A DNA stretch of 64,000 bases from Acidovorax sp. A1169 (GCF_030704685.1 NZ_JAUZDX010000002.1:248001-312000), one strand, 5' to 3'; positions 9,798 to 19,110 are shown, counted from the first letter of the stretch. Numbers and translations are program-made. The notes: generated by a model not told the origin, from the letters alone.

Positions 9798-9826
9798 ACG
9801 CCTGCATCCCTCACCGGTGCAGGCGT
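9798..9826 (+). terminator. Hairpin after chpA, possible terminator
   Basis: ACGCCTGCA and TGCAGGCGT form a 9-bp perfect stem around an 11-base loop. The pairing extends outward through G-U and A-T pairs towards the flanking AAACC/GGTGTTT. A short T-containing tail (gtttgt) follows. It lies in the 97-base gap between chpA and pilU and could separate the two transcripts or attenuate read-through. Confidence 0.5.
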
Positions 9827-9883
9827 TGGTGTTTGTGGGGACCTGCGGCTTGTTTGTGTTTGTCAGCCTGATCAGAGGTACCG

Positions 9884-11035
9884 ATGGAGTCGACTTCACC
9901 TGCCGGCGACAGCCGGCTGCTGGCCTGCCTGGGCCTGGTGGCGCGCGAAGGCGCGTCCGACCTGTTTCTGCTCGCGGGCGCCTCGCCCACGGTCAAGCGC
10001 CAGGGGCTGTACGTTCCCATCTCGCGCCAGGTGCTGGGCGCCGACGATATCCGCATGATGGCCTACTCGGTGATGCGCAAGGCGCAGCGCGAGGAGTTCG
10101 AAGCCACCATGGAGTGCGACCTCTCGTACACCACGCCGGACGGCGAGCGCTTTCGCTTCAACATCCACATGCAGCGCGGCCAGGTCGGCATCGTGGTGCG
10201 GCATGTGGTGTCGAACATTCCGCAGCTTGACCAACTGGGCCTGCCGCCCGTGCTCAAGCAGCTGGCGTTCTTGAACGGCGGGCTGATCCTGACCGTGGGC
10301 GCAGCGGGTTCGGGCAAGACCACCACGCTGGCGGCCATGCTGGACCACCGCAACGAGCACGCCAACGGGCACATCCTCACCATCGAGGACCCCATCGAGT
10401 ACCTGCACAACCACAAGAAGTCCCTGGTCACCCAGCGCGAGGTGGGGCTCGATACGCTGTCGTACGACGAGGCCCTGCGCCGCGCCATGCGCGAGGCTCC
10501 CAGCGTGATCCTGATCGGCGAGATCCGCGACCGCGCCACCATGCAGCATGCGCTGCACTACGCGCAGTCGGGCCACCTGTGCGTGTCCACCCTGCATGCG
10601 CACAACGCCAGCCAGTCGGTGCAGCGCATCTTGAACTTCTTCCCCGAGACGGCCCACCAGCAACTGCTGATGGACCTGTCGCTGAGCCTGAAGGCTGTCG
10701 TCGCGCAGCGCCTGATCAAGAGCGTCGAGGGCACCCTGGTGCCTGCCACCGAGGTCATGCTGCTCACGCCCTATGTGGCCGACCTGATCCAGAAGGGCCA
10801 GGTCGACGAGCTCAAGACCGCCATCATCCGCGGCACCGAGCAGGGCATGGGCAGCTTCGACCAGTCGCTGCTGGCCCTGGTGGAGGCCGGCTCCATCACC
10901 CCGGCCGAGGCCGTGGCCAATGCCGACAACCGCACCGATGTGACCCTGCGCCTGCGCCTGGCATCGGGCAATTCACTGGCCATCGACGATGGCGGCATGC
11001 AGATGGCCGAGAAGCCGCGCGACTCGAGGCTCTGA
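9884..11035 (+). CDS. pilU: PilU/PilT-family pilus retraction ATPase
   Basis: 383-residue secretion-type hexameric ATPase. Walker A is GAAGSGKTTT (about 139-148), the Asp box LTIEDPIEYLH, Walker B VILIGEIRDR, and the His box HLCVSTLHAHNA. The sequence from the Asp box to LNFFPE resembles PilU more than PilT (for example REVGLDTLSYDEALRRAMREA). PilU proteins aid PilT in pulling the pilus back. The ATG follows an AGAGG ribosome site. The gene is alone downstream of the Chp cluster rather than next to pilT, so it may be an additional paralogue dedicated to Chp-controlled twitching. The family is certain; PilU versus a PilT paralogue is likely but not proven. Confidence 0.85.
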   Translation: MESTSPAGDSRLLACLGLVAREGASDLFLLAGASPTVKRQGLYVPISRQVLGADDIRMMAYSVMRKAQREEFEATMECDLSYTTPDGERFRFNIHMQRGQVGIVVRHVVSNIPQLDQLGLPPVLKQLAFLNGGLILTVGAAGSGKTTTLAAMLDHRNEHANGHILTIEDPIEYLHNHKKSLVTQREVGLDTLSYDEALRRAMREAPSVILIGEIRDRATMQHALHYAQSGHLCVSTLHAHNASQSVQRILNFFPETAHQQLLMDLSLSLKAVVAQRLIKSVEGTLVPATEVMLLTPYVADLIQKGQVDELKTAIIRGTEQGMGSFDQSLLALVEAGSITPAEAVANADNRTDVTLRLRLASGNSLAIDDGGMQMAEKPRDSRL

Positions 11036-11068
11036 CCACGCCGCCTTGCCCGGGCGGCTGAAGCGCCC

Positions 11069-12541
11069 TCATTCCGCCGCAGTCTTCACCACGGCATACC
11101 TTTCCAGAGTGCGCTTGCGCGCCTCGTCGTGGTCCACGATGGGGTGGGGGTAGGTGCGGCCCAGCACCACCCCGGCTGCCTGCAGCTCCAGCGGCTTGGC
11201 TGCCCACGGGGCATGCAGTGCTGCATCGGGCAGGGCGGCCAGCTGCGGCAGGTACTTGCGGATGAACTGGCCCTTGGCGTCGAACTTCTCGCTCTGGCTC
11301 ACCGGGTTGAAGATACGGAAATAGGGCTGTGCATCGCAGCCGCTGGAGCTGGCCCACTGCCAACCGCCGTTGTTGGCCGCCAGGTCGAAGTCGTTGAGGT
11401 GGGTGGCAAAGTAGCCCTCGCCCCAGCGCCAGTCGATGCCCAGGTCCTTCACCAGAAAGCTCGCCACCACCATGCGCAGGCGGTTGTGCATGTAGCCCGT
11501 CTGGTTGATCTGCGCCATGGCCGCATCCACCAGCGGGTAGCCGGTGCGGCCCTCGCACCAGGCGGCAAAAAGTTCTTTGGCCTCGGGGCCGCTCTCCCAG
11601 CGAATAGCGTCATAGGCCGGCTTGAAGCTGTGCTCCACCACCTGCGGGTGGTGCGCCAGGATCTGGTGGTAGAAGTCGCGCCAGATCAGCTCGCTGAGCC
11701 AGGTCGCGGCGCCCTGGTTGCCCTGCACCATCAGCGCATGGGCCATGCGGGCCAGCAGGCGCGGGGAGATGGTGCCAAAGCGCAGGTGCACGCTCAGGTA
11801 GCTCGGCCCCTTGATGGCCGGAAAGTTGCGTGTGTCCTCATAGCGCGCGATGCGCTGGCGAAAATCCTCGAACAGGCGCTGCGCGCCGCTGGCCCCCGCA
11901 GGCAGTGCCAGCTGCGACAGCCCCGCTGGCTCGAATCCCAGGGCCTGCAAACCGGCTACCGCCCGGCGGTGTGCCTCGGGCCGGGGTGCCAGGCGGCCCG
12001 CATGGCGCTCCACGGGGTAGCTTTTCAGGTAGAAGGCATCGATCTTGCGGAGCCAGGCGTTCTTGTAGGGCGTGAACACGCTGTAGGGCTTGCCCGTCTG
12101 TGTGAGCAGCTCGCTGCGCTCGAACAGCGTGTGGTCCTTGTAGGTGTGAAACGCCCGCCCGGCCGCCGCCAGCCGGGTGCGCACCCGGCTGTCGCGCGCC
12201 AGGGCCTGGGGCTCGTCGTCGTGGTTGGTGTAGACGGCATCCACCTTCAGCTCCTCGGCCAGGGCGGGCAGGGCATCGCTGGCCACCGCGTGCAGCACGA
12301 TCAGCCCCCCGCTGGCGTGGCCCGACAGGGTGCGCAGGTGCTCGTCCAGCTCCACCAGCGACTCGCGGATGAACTCCACGCGCCGGTCCTTTCTGGGCAG
12401 GGGGTCGAGGATTTCTGTGTCGAAAACAAAGGCGCAGTGCACCTTCTGGCATGCGGTCAGGGCGTGGTACAGGGCGGCGTGATCGGTCGCACGCAGGTCG
12501 CGGCGGAACCAGACGAGTCCGGAGGAATAAGAGGGCTCCAT
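11069..12541 (-). CDS. phrB: Deoxyribodipyrimidine photolyase
   Basis: 490-residue class I CPD photolyase, which uses light and FAD to split cyclobutane pyrimidine dimers. The N-terminal antenna domain starts LVWFRRDLRATDH. The FAD-binding and DNA-binding C-terminus shows the diagnostic GYMHNRLRMVVASFLVKDL, DWRWGEGYFATHLNDFD and NNGGWQWASSSGCDAQPYFR blocks, including the Trp residues used for electron transfer. The ATG at 12541 gives the usual N-terminus; an in-frame start at 12562 would add seven residues and run into the divergent yqgE promoter. It converges on pilU, with a GCCGCC/GGCGGC hairpin (11040-11058) between them. Confidence 0.95.
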   Translation of the reverse strand: MEPSYSSGLVWFRRDLRATDHAALYHALTACQKVHCAFVFDTEILDPLPRKDRRVEFIRESLVELDEHLRTLSGHASGGLIVLHAVASDALPALAEELKVDAVYTNHDDEPQALARDSRVRTRLAAAGRAFHTYKDHTLFERSELLTQTGKPYSVFTPYKNAWLRKIDAFYLKSYPVERHAGRLAPRPEAHRRAVAGLQALGFEPAGLSQLALPAGASGAQRLFEDFRQRIARYEDTRNFPAIKGPSYLSVHLRFGTISPRLLARMAHALMVQGNQGAATWLSELIWRDFYHQILAHHPQVVEHSFKPAYDAIRWESGPEAKELFAAWCEGRTGYPLVDAAMAQINQTGYMHNRLRMVVASFLVKDLGIDWRWGEGYFATHLNDFDLAANNGGWQWASSSGCDAQPYFRIFNPVSQSEKFDAKGQFIRKYLPQLAALPDAALHAPWAAKPLELQAAGVVLGRTYPHPIVDHDEARKRTLERYAVVKTAAE

Positions 12542-12564
12542 GTTCACCGTTAAAATTGGCACAT

Positions 12565-13164
12565 ATGTCTATCGATTCTGCGCCCATCAACCTGACGCAT
12601 CACTTCCTGATCGCGATGCCCGGTCTGGAGGATGAGTCTTTCGCGCGCAGTGTGGTCTACCTGTGCGAGCACAGCGAGCGTGGCGCTTTAGGGCTCATCA
12701 TCAACAAGCCCACGGAAATCACGCTGAAGGGCCTGTTCGACAAGGTCGACCTGTCCCTGCGCCGGGAAGACCTGCGCACGGCGCCCGTCTTCTCTGGCGG
12801 ACCGGTGCAGACCGAGCGCGGCTTCGTGCTGCACGAGCCCATGCTCATGGACAAGGCCGAAACCGACGAATCGGCGTACGCCTCCACCATGACCATCCCC
12901 GGTGGCCTGGAGATGACCACCTCCAAGGACGTGCTCGAAGCCCTGTCCACCGGAGCCGGCCCGCGCCGGGTGCTCATCACCCTGGGCTATTCGTCCTGGG
13001 GCGAGGGCCAGCTTGAATCGGAACTGGGCGAAAACGCCTGGCTCACCGTGGCGGCCGACCTGTCGGTGATTTTCGATACCCCCGTGGCCGAACGTTACGA
13101 CCGCGCGCTGGCCCTGCTGGGCCTGCAGGCCTGGATGCTCTCGCCCGAGGCGGGGCACGCATGA
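12565..13164 (+). CDS. yqgE: YqgE/AlgH family protein
   Basis: 199-residue UPF0301 protein. Recognisable blocks are LTHHFLIAMPGLEDESFARS, EHSERGALGLIINKPT and GPRRVLITLGYSSWGEGQLE. The biochemical role of the family is not settled. It is almost always found directly before ruvX, as here. The ATG at 12565 is chosen because it gives the family N-terminus; reading further upstream would overlap the divergent photolyase start at 12541. The stop overlaps ruvX by four bases, making yqgE the first gene of a run that continues through ruvX, pyrR, pyrB and pyrX. Confidence 0.93.
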   Translation: MSIDSAPINLTHHFLIAMPGLEDESFARSVVYLCEHSERGALGLIINKPTEITLKGLFDKVDLSLRREDLRTAPVFSGGPVQTERGFVLHEPMLMDKAETDESAYASTMTIPGGLEMTTSKDVLEALSTGAGPRRVLITLGYSSWGEGQLESELGENAWLTVAADLSVIFDTPVAERYDRALALLGLQAWMLSPEAGHA

Positions 13165-13580
13165 CCGGCTTGCCCGCCCAGCCGGCCGTGCCTGCGCATT
13201 TCCAGACCTTTCTAGCTTTCGATTTCGGCCTCAAGCGCACGGGCGTGGCCACCGGCAACCGCCTGCTGCGCAGCGCCAGCCCGCAAGAGACCATCAAGGC
13301 CGAGGGCGACGCCCGCTTTGTGCAGGTGGCCCAGCGCATCAAGGAGTGGCAACCCGACGCCCTGGTGATCGGTGTGCCCTTCCATCCCGATGGCGCCAGC
13401 CACGAGAACACCGAGCGTGCCCTCAAGTTCGGGCGCCAGCTGCGCGGCCGCTTCGGCTTGCAGGTGTTCGAGGTCGACGAGCGCTACAGCACGACCGAGG
13501 CCCTGTCTGGTGGCGCCAAGGATGCCGATGCCGCCTCGGCCTGCATCATCCTGGAACAGTTTTTGAGGAATCTTCCATGA
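13161..13580 (+). CDS. ruvX: RuvX/YqgF pre-16S rRNA nuclease
   Basis: 139-residue RNase H-fold protein, the putative Holliday junction resolvase now associated with 16S rRNA 5'-end maturation. The catalytic-type motif [16 protein letters not shown] is near residues 18-33. The region [10 protein letters not shown] follows, then [10 protein letters not shown] and the C-terminal [15 protein letters not shown] block. The ATG overlaps the yqgE stop (ATGA) and its own TGA overlaps the pyrR ATG in the same way. Length is typical of the family. Confidence 0.93.
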   Translation: MTGLPAQPAVPAHFQTFLAFDFGLKRTGVATGNRLLRSASPQETIKAEGDARFVQVAQRIKEWQPDALVIGVPFHPDGASHENTERALKFGRQLRGRFGLQVFEVDERYSTTEALSGGAKDADAASACIILEQFLRNLP

Positions 13581-14119
13581 CGACGACGACCCCCCCATCA
13601 GGCGCGTCCGGCGGCAGCCTGGTGCTCGACGCCGAGGCCCTGTACCGCGAGCTGCTGCGCGGCGTGCGCAGCATGATGAGCCCCGGCAGCACTCGCCTGG
13701 CGGGCATCGCCTCGGGCGGCGCCTGGCTGGCCGAGCGCCTGCAGAAGGACCTGGGCCTCGAAGGCGCCCCCGGCGTGCTCTCGTCAGTGATGCACCGCGA
13801 CGACTTTGCCCAGCGCGGCCTGTCGGCCGGCGCGCAGACCACGCTGCCCTTCGACGTCAACGGCGCCGACATCATTGTGCTCGACGATGTGCTGTACACC
13901 GGCCGCACCATCCGCGCCGTGCTCAACGAGCTGTTCGACTACGGCCGCCCCGCCAGCGTGCGCCTGGCCGTGCTGGTGGACCGCGGCGGGCGCGAGCTGC
14001 CGGTGCATGCCGAGTTTGCCGCCGCCCGTGTGGCGCTGCCGGCCACCCAATCGCTGGCCCTGGCGCGCGACGAGCAGGGTGTCTTCCAATTCCAAGTCCA
14101 TCCCGTCCAAGAGGCCTGA
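13577..14119 (+). CDS. pyrR: PyrR bifunctional regulator / uracil phosphoribosyltransferase
   Basis: 180-residue type I phosphoribosyltransferase. The PRPP-binding loop is [20 protein letters not shown], and the family C-terminal region [14 protein letters not shown] follows. In Bacillus PyrR binds pyr mRNA leaders and also makes UMP from uracil. Here it starts inside the ruvX stop codon, so there is no leader next to it on which RNA attenuation could act. Salvage activity or action at a distant site would be more likely. It is followed two bases later by pyrB. Confidence 0.9.
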   Translation: MTTTTPPSGASGGSLVLDAEALYRELLRGVRSMMSPGSTRLAGIASGGAWLAERLQKDLGLEGAPGVLSSVMHRDDFAQRGLSAGAQTTLPFDVNGADIIVLDDVLYTGRTIRAVLNELFDYGRPASVRLAVLVDRGGRELPVHAEFAAARVALPATQSLALARDEQGVFQFQVHPVQEA

Positions 14120-14121
14120 CC

Positions 14122-15084
14122 GTGCTGCACAAGCGCAACCCCCAACTCAACGGCCACGGCGAACTCGTCCACCTGCTGTCCATCGAAGGCCTGCCGCGCG
14201 ACATCGTCACGCACATCCTCGACACCGCCGCCAACTTCGTGAGCGTCAACGACCGCGAGGTCAAGAAGGTGCCCCTCTTGCGCGGCAAGAGCGTGTTCAA
14301 CCTGTTCTTCGAGAACAGCACGCGCACGCGCACCACCTTCGAGATCGCAGCCAAGCGCCTGTCGGCCGACGTGATCAACCTCGATATCGCGCGCAGTTCG
14401 GCCAGCAAGGGCGAATCGCTGCTCGACACCATCGCCAACCTCTCTGCCATGGCGGCCGATCTGTTCGTGGTGCGGCACAGCGAATCGGGTGCACCCTACC
14501 TCATCGCCCAGCACGTGGCCCCTCACGTGCACGTGATCAACGCGGGCGACGGCCGGCATGCCCACCCCACGCAGGGGCTGCTGGACATGTACACCATCCG
14601 CCACTACAAGAAGGACTTCAGCAACCTCACGGTGGCCATCGTGGGCGACGTGCTGCACTCGCGCGTGGCGCGCTCGGACATCCACGGCCTGACCACCCTG
14701 GGCTGCGCTGAAGTGCGCGTGGTGGGCCCGCGCACCCTGGTGCCGTCCGACATGTCGCAGATGGGTGTGCGCGTGTGCCACACGCTCGAAGAGGGCATCA
14801 AGGACGCCGATGTGGTCATCACCCTGCGCCTGCAGAACGAGCGCATGAGCGGCGCGCTGCTGCCATCGAGCCAGGAGTATTTCAAGAGCTTCGGCCTCAC
14901 GCAGGAAAAGCTGCAGCTGGCCAAGCCCGACGCCATCGTCATGCACCCCGGCCCCATCAACCGCGGCGTGGAGATCGACTCCGCCGTCGTCGACGGCCAG
15001 CAGAGCGTGATCCTGCCGCAGGTGACCTTTGGCATCGCAGTGCGCATGGCCGTCATGTCCATCGTCGCGGGGAATGAAGCATGA
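14122..15084 (+). CDS. pyrB: Aspartate carbamoyltransferase catalytic chain
   Basis: 320-residue ATCase, which condenses carbamoyl phosphate and aspartate in pyrimidine synthesis. The carbamoyl-phosphate motif [14 protein letters not shown] (about 57-70), the [10 protein letters not shown] loop, [11 protein letters not shown] and [12 protein letters not shown] are all intact. It starts with GTG two bases after the pyrR stop. An N-terminal extension of about 15-20 residues resembles the Pseudomonas class A enzyme, which assembles with an inactive dihydroorotase. Its stop overlaps the ATG of exactly such a partner (pyrX). No pyrI regulatory chain is seen, which fits that class. Confidence 0.95.
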   Translation: MLHKRNPQLNGHGELVHLLSIEGLPRDIVTHILDTAANFVSVNDREVKKVPLLRGKSVFNLFFENSTRTRTTFEIAAKRLSADVINLDIARSSASKGESLLDTIANLSAMAADLFVVRHSESGAPYLIAQHVAPHVHVINAGDGRHAHPTQGLLDMYTIRHYKKDFSNLTVAIVGDVLHSRVARSDIHGLTTLGCAEVRVVGPRTLVPSDMSQMGVRVCHTLEEGIKDADVVITLRLQNERMSGALLPSSQEYFKSFGLTQEKLQLAKPDAIVMHPGPINRGVEIDSAVVDGQQSVILPQVTFGIAVRMAVMSIVAGNEA

Positions 15085-16379
15085 AGATACTGATCCAGAA
15101 CGGCCGGGTGATCGACCCCGCTTCCGGTTTTGACCAGGCCTGCAGCATCGCCCTGGCGGCGGGCCGCATCGTCGGCATCAACCGAGTGCCGCCCGACTTT
15201 GCGCCCAATCGCGTGATCGATGCCGCCGGCTGCTACGTGCTGCCCGGCCTGGTGGACCTGGCCGCACGCCTGCGCGAGCCCGGCCACGAGCACGAAGGCA
15301 TGCTCGAATCCGAAATGGCCGCCGCTGTGGCCGGCGGCGTGACCAGCCTGGTCTGCCCGCCCGACACCGACCCTGTGCTCGACGAGCCCGGCCTGGTGGA
15401 GATGCTCAAGTTCCGCGCCGAAAAACTGCACCAGTCGCGCTTGTTCCCCCTGGGCGCGCTCACCCGCAACCTGGCCGGCGAGGTGCTGACCGAAATGGCC
15501 GAACTCACCGAGTCCGGCTGCGTCGGCTTCAGCCAGGCCGAGGTGCCGCTGGCCAGCACCCAGGTCACGCAGCGTGCGCTGCAGTACGCGGCCACCTTCG
15601 GCTACACCGTGTGGCTGCGCCCGCAAGAGCTGCACCTGGGCAAGGGCGTGGCCGCCAGCGGCCCGCTGGCCACGCGTCTGGGCCTGTCGGGCGTGCCCGT
15701 GGCAGCCGAAACCATTGCCCTGCACACCATCTTCGAGTTGCAGCGCAGCACCGGCGCGCACGTGCACCTGTGCCGCATCAGCAGCGCCGCCGGCGTGGAG
15801 CTGATCCGCCGCGCCAAGGCGGATGGGCTGAAGGTCACGGCCGACGTCAGCATCAACTCGCTGCACCTCACCGACGTGGACATCGGTTTCTTCGACAGCC
15901 GCGCCCGCCTGTCGCCCCCGCTGCGCCAGCAGCGCGACCGCGACGCGCTCAGCGCCGCCCTGGCCGACGGCACCATCGACGTGCTGGTGTCCGACCACAC
16001 CCCCGTGGACGAGGACGCCAAGACCCTGCCATTTGCCGAGGCCGAGCCTGGCGCCACCGGCCTGGAGTTGCTGCTGAGCCTGGCCTTCAAGTGGTCGCAA
16101 GACAGCGGCATTCCCCTGCGCCGCGCCCTCTCGGCCGTCACGGCCGACCCGGCCCGCGTGCTGGGCAGTGCCCTGGGCACGCTGCAGGCCAGCGTGGGCC
16201 AGATCGTCGAAGGCGGTGTCGGCGACCTGTGCATCTTCGACCCCGCCGCTGCGTGGACGGTGCATGGCGACGCACTGCGCAGCCAGGGCAAGCACACCCC
16301 CTTCCTCGGCTACGAGCTGCCGGGCCGTGTGCGTACCACCCTGGTCGGCGGGCAGGTCGCCTTCGACCGCGGCGGCTGA
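15081..16379 (+). CDS. pyrX: Dihydroorotase-like protein lacking the metal site (pseudo-DHOase)
   Basis: 432 residues, full length for class I dihydroorotase. It has the family frame: PGLVDL.. ..LREPG near 55-68, [13 protein letters not shown] and [10 protein letters not shown]. The metal and catalytic residues are replaced. The HxH of the active enzyme is A61-A-R63. The GAVAFSDD-type metal loop reads CVGFSQAE. The histidine of ICHVST is arginine in LCRISSAAG, and the TPHHL histidine is gone (VSINSLHLT). Only the late aspartate (SDH) remains. Pseudomonas has such a PyrC' as a structural subunit required for ATCase assembly, and the 4-base overlap with pyrB fits that role. A catalytic pyrC must lie elsewhere. 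Confidence 0.9.
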   Translation: MKILIQNGRVIDPASGFDQACSIALAAGRIVGINRVPPDFAPNRVIDAAGCYVLPGLVDLAARLREPGHEHEGMLESEMAAAVAGGVTSLVCPPDTDPVLDEPGLVEMLKFRAEKLHQSRLFPLGALTRNLAGEVLTEMAELTESGCVGFSQAEVPLASTQVTQRALQYAATFGYTVWLRPQELHLGKGVAASGPLATRLGLSGVPVAAETIALHTIFELQRSTGAHVHLCRISSAAGVELIRRAKADGLKVTADVSINSLHLTDVDIGFFDSRARLSPPLRQQRDRDALSAALADGTIDVLVSDHTPVDEDAKTLPFAEAEPGATGLELLLSLAFKWSQDSGIPLRRALSAVTADPARVLGSALGTLQASVGQIVEGGVGDLCIFDPAAAWTVHGDALRSQGKHTPFLGYELPGRVRTTLVGGQVAFDRGG

Positions 16380-16416
16380 GCGGTCCGGCCGGTACCATGC
16401 TGTTCGCAACTGCGCG

Positions 16417-17154
16417 ATGAAGGCCCTGCGCGCCCTGTGGCGCCTTCTGCGCATGCTGGGCCACATCGCCAAGGGCCTGGCCATCGTGGCGCTACGCTTT
16501 CCCGCGCTCTCGCCCGACCAGCAGCACTCCCGTGTGCAGGCCTGGTCCATGGAGCTGCTGGCCAAAATCGGCATCTCGCTGCGCCTGCAGGGCCAGCCCC
16601 CCGTCTCGGGGCCGGTCATGCTGGTGGCCAACCACATCTCCTGGCTCGACATCCCCGTGATGCACGCGGCCCGCCACTGCCGCTTCGTCTCCAAATCCGA
16701 CGTCAAGGCCTGGCCCGTCATCGGCGGCCTGGCTACCGCCGCCGGCACCCTGTACATCGAGCGCGCCTCGCGCCGCGACGCCCTGCGCATGGTGCGCACC
16801 ATGCAGGAGTCGCTGGAACGCGGCGAGGTGCTCGGCGTCTTTCCCGAAGGCACCACCGGCGACGGGCGCGAGATACTGCCCTTCCACGCCAACCTCATCC
16901 AGGCCGCCATCGCCGCCAACGCCCCCGTGCAACCCGTGGGCCTGCGGTTTGTCGACCGCACCACCGGCGACCTGAGCTTCGCCCCCAGCTACATCGGCGA
17001 TGAAACCCTGGTCGGCTCCATCTGGCGCACCCTGAGCGCCCCGGCCATCGAGGCCGTGGTGCACTATGGCGAGCCGGAGCTGCCTGCGGGGCGGGATCGG
17101 CGGGTGTTTACGCAGGATTTGCAGGGGGTAGTGGATCGGTTGCGGCGAAGCTAG
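16417..17154 (+). CDS. plsC: 1-acyl-sn-glycerol-3-phosphate acyltransferase
   Basis: 245-residue PlsC-family membrane acyltransferase that would make phosphatidic acid from lysophosphatidic acid. The NHX4D catalytic motif is NHISWLD, the substrate-binding motif FPEGTTGDG, and a hydrophobic N-terminal helix (MLGHIAKGLAIVALRF) anchors it to the inner membrane. It starts 38 bases after pyrX and is probably the last gene of that transcript. No clear Shine-Dalgarno precedes the chosen ATG, but it gives the expected N-terminus; upstream in-frame codons overlap pyrX. Confidence 0.9.
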   Translation: MKALRALWRLLRMLGHIAKGLAIVALRFPALSPDQQHSRVQAWSMELLAKIGISLRLQGQPPVSGPVMLVANHISWLDIPVMHAARHCRFVSKSDVKAWPVIGGLATAAGTLYIERASRRDALRMVRTMQESLERGEVLGVFPEGTTGDGREILPFHANLIQAAIAANAPVQPVGLRFVDRTTGDLSFAPSYIGDETLVGSIWRTLSAPAIEAVVHYGEPELPAGRDRRVFTQDLQGVVDRLRRS

Positions 17155-17235
17155 GCAGCCGATTGGGCAGTTGTCCGGCTTGGCGCGCAGGCGCCACGCG
17201 CGATACTGGCCTCTATCCTTGTGGAGGCAGCAGCT

Positions 17236-17520
17236 ATGCGATTCATTCAACAGCTCAGCGTGTGGATGGTTCTGGTCTTCAGTTCCATGGCCGCCGTGGC
17301 ACAGGGCGTCAACACGCCCGCCATCGTGCCCGGGCTACGGCCGGCCATGCCAGCATCGTCCCCGTACCAGCCCCCTGTGCCCACGACCAGCAGTACGCCG
17401 CAGCAAACCCCTGCGCCAGCGCCCAGCCTGACCCCGGCCCAGACGCCAGAGCCACCGCCTTCCCAGTCACCCTCCGAGACACCGCGCGAGCCGGTTGCCG
17501 CGCCGCCCGTGCAGGGCTGA
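17236..17520 (+). CDS. Proline-rich secreted peptide, unknown function
   Basis: 94 residues. A signal peptide ending in AAVAQG (about residue 23) is followed by about 65 residues dominated by Pro, Ser, Thr, Gln and Ala, with no cysteine and no recognisable domain. The ATG at 17236 is preceded by GGAGG at a good distance; an in-frame GTG at 17221 would include that ribosome site and is less likely. The mature peptide is probably disordered and periplasmic or surface exposed. Function cannot be assigned. Confidence 0.7.
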   Translation: MRFIQQLSVWMVLVFSSMAAVAQGVNTPAIVPGLRPAMPASSPYQPPVPTTSSTPQQTPAPAPSLTPAQTPEPPPSQSPSETPREPVAAPPVQG

Positions 17521-17762
17521 GCGCATCCCCGCCGGGGGGGGCATCCCGGCATGAACCTTTCCCGTTCACGTTGCCTGCTGCACGACAGCCGGAGTAGCCT
17601 GCCCGCCCGAAACCGTGCATATTCCACATTTGCGGCGCCACGGGCTTTTGCACCTGCGTGCAAGTGCTCCCAATTGCCTTATCGTCCGCACCAGTTGAAA
17701 GCCTGCCTGCATCCCATGTCGAGGGCGCAAGGCTCCACTCACACTGCCGGGAGGGCACGACC

Positions 17763-18995
17763 ATGAACCTGATCGAACGCGTCAAGAGCATTCTTCTGAA
17801 ACCCCAGGAGACCTGGGCCACCATCGAGTCCGAGCCGGCCGATGTGGCGGGGCTGTACACCCAGTACCTGATGATCCTCGCGATCATCCCGGCGGTCTGT
17901 GGCTTCATCGGCATGTCGCTGATCGGCTTTGGCGGTTTTGGCTTCACCATGCGGATGCCCTTCTTCTCGGGTCTGATCAACATGGTGGTCTCGTACGTGC
18001 TGAGCCTGGTGGGCGTGTTCGTGCTGGGCCTCATCATCGACGCGCTGGCCCCCACCTTCGGCGGCCAGAAGAATTCCATCCAGGCGCTCAAGGTCGCGGT
18101 CTACGGCAGCACGGCAGCCTTGCTGGGCGGCATCTTCAGCCTGCTGCCTGCCCTGGCCATGCTGGGCTTCGTCGCGGCGCTGTACTCCATCTACCTGGTC
18201 TACCTGGGCCTGCCGGTACTCATGCGCAGCAACCCCGACAAGTCCATCGCCTACACGGCCGTGGTGATCGTCGCGGGCATCGTGGTGGGCGTCATCATCG
18301 GCGCCGTGAGTTCGCTCTTCATGCCCCGTGGCGGTGCCATGTTCAGCGGATCCGATGCCCCCGCAATCTCGGTGAACACCCCCGGCGGCAAGGTCACCAT
18401 CGACACTGCGGGCCTCGAAGCCGCCAGCAAGAAGATGGAAGAGGCCGCACGCCAGATGGAAAAGGCCCAGAAGAGCCAGGACCCCGCCGCCATTGCCGCA
18501 GCCAACAGCGGTGCCGTTGCGGCAGCCGCCAGCATGATGGGTGGCGGGCAGGCCGTGGCGGCCCAGTCCCTCAAGGCCGCGCTGCCCGAGCAGCTGGGCG
18601 GCATGCCACGCACGGGCTTCGACGTGCAGGACGGCGCGGCCCTGGGCCTGCCCACCAGCCAGGCCAGCGCCTCCTACGGCAGCGGCGACAAGCGCGTTCG
18701 CATCGAGATCATCGACATCGGCGGCCTGGGCCAGATGGCGGCCCTGGCCATGGGCATGGGCCAGGGCGAGAAGGAAGACCAGAGCAGCGCCGAAAAGACC
18801 TGGCAGGAAAACGGCCGCACCCTGCACCAGAGCTACCGCAAGGACGGCAGCCGCGCTGAGTTCAAGACCGTGCTCAAGAACGGCCTGGTGGTCGGCATCG
18901 AAGGCGACCGCGTGGGGGTGCAGGACCTGCGCGGCATGCTGTCGCAGGTGGACCTCAATGCCCTGGAAGGCCTGCAGCGCAAACCCAAGGGCTGA
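17763..18995 (+). CDS. Yip1-family membrane protein with hydrophilic C-terminal half
   Basis: 410 residues. The first 190 residues form a Yip1-like domain: MNLIERVKSILLKPQETWA at the N-terminus, then about five hydrophobic segments (ILAIIPAVCGFIGMSLIGF, VVSYVLSLVGVFVLGLIIDAL, ALLGGIFSLLPALAMLGFVA, VVIVAGIVVGVIIGAVSSLF). The C-terminal 200 residues are soluble, with an Ala/Lys/Glu helix (EAASKKMEEAARQMEKAQKS) and a domain ending in QVDLNALEGLQRKPKG. The second half probably faces the periplasm or cytoplasm and has no name I recognise. The ATG at 17763 has a GGGAGG ribosome site. A strong terminator follows the stop. Confidence 0.8.
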   Translation: MNLIERVKSILLKPQETWATIESEPADVAGLYTQYLMILAIIPAVCGFIGMSLIGFGGFGFTMRMPFFSGLINMVVSYVLSLVGVFVLGLIIDALAPTFGGQKNSIQALKVAVYGSTAALLGGIFSLLPALAMLGFVAALYSIYLVYLGLPVLMRSNPDKSIAYTAVVIVAGIVVGVIIGAVSSLFMPRGGAMFSGSDAPAISVNTPGGKVTIDTAGLEAASKKMEEAARQMEKAQKSQDPAAIAAANSGAVAAAASMMGGGQAVAAQSLKAALPEQLGGMPRTGFDVQDGAALGLPTSQASASYGSGDKRVRIEIIDIGGLGQMAALAMGMGQGEKEDQSSAEKTWQENGRTLHQSYRKDGSRAEFKTVLKNGLVVGIEGDRVGVQDLRGMLSQVDLNALEGLQRKPKG

Positions 18996-19016
18996 GATCG
19001 TTCACCTGGGGTAGGT

Positions 19017-19039
19017 GCGGGCCACGGCCCGCTTTTTTT
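19017..19039 (+). terminator. Rho-independent terminator after the Yip1-like gene
   Basis: GCGGGCC and GGCCCGC pair around a very short loop and are followed by seven Ts. It lies 22 bases after the stop codon at 18995 and isolates that gene from the DUF4166 gene downstream. Confidence 0.88.
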
Positions 19040-19110
19040 GCCTGCTGCAACGGCCCGGGTAGACTGGCCGCACGCTGGCTTTTGCCCGCCCCTCCCTGAC
19101 GCGCCGCTCC

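Noticed and set aside
6889..9807. 972-codon open frame on the minus strand opposite chpA
   Set aside because: Shadow frame; the plus strand carries HPt, HATPase, CheW and receiver motifs.
11040..11058. GCCGCC/GGCGGC hairpin between pilU and the photolyase gene
   Set aside because: No T-tract on either strand; left out of the terminator list because such GC stems are frequent by chance here.
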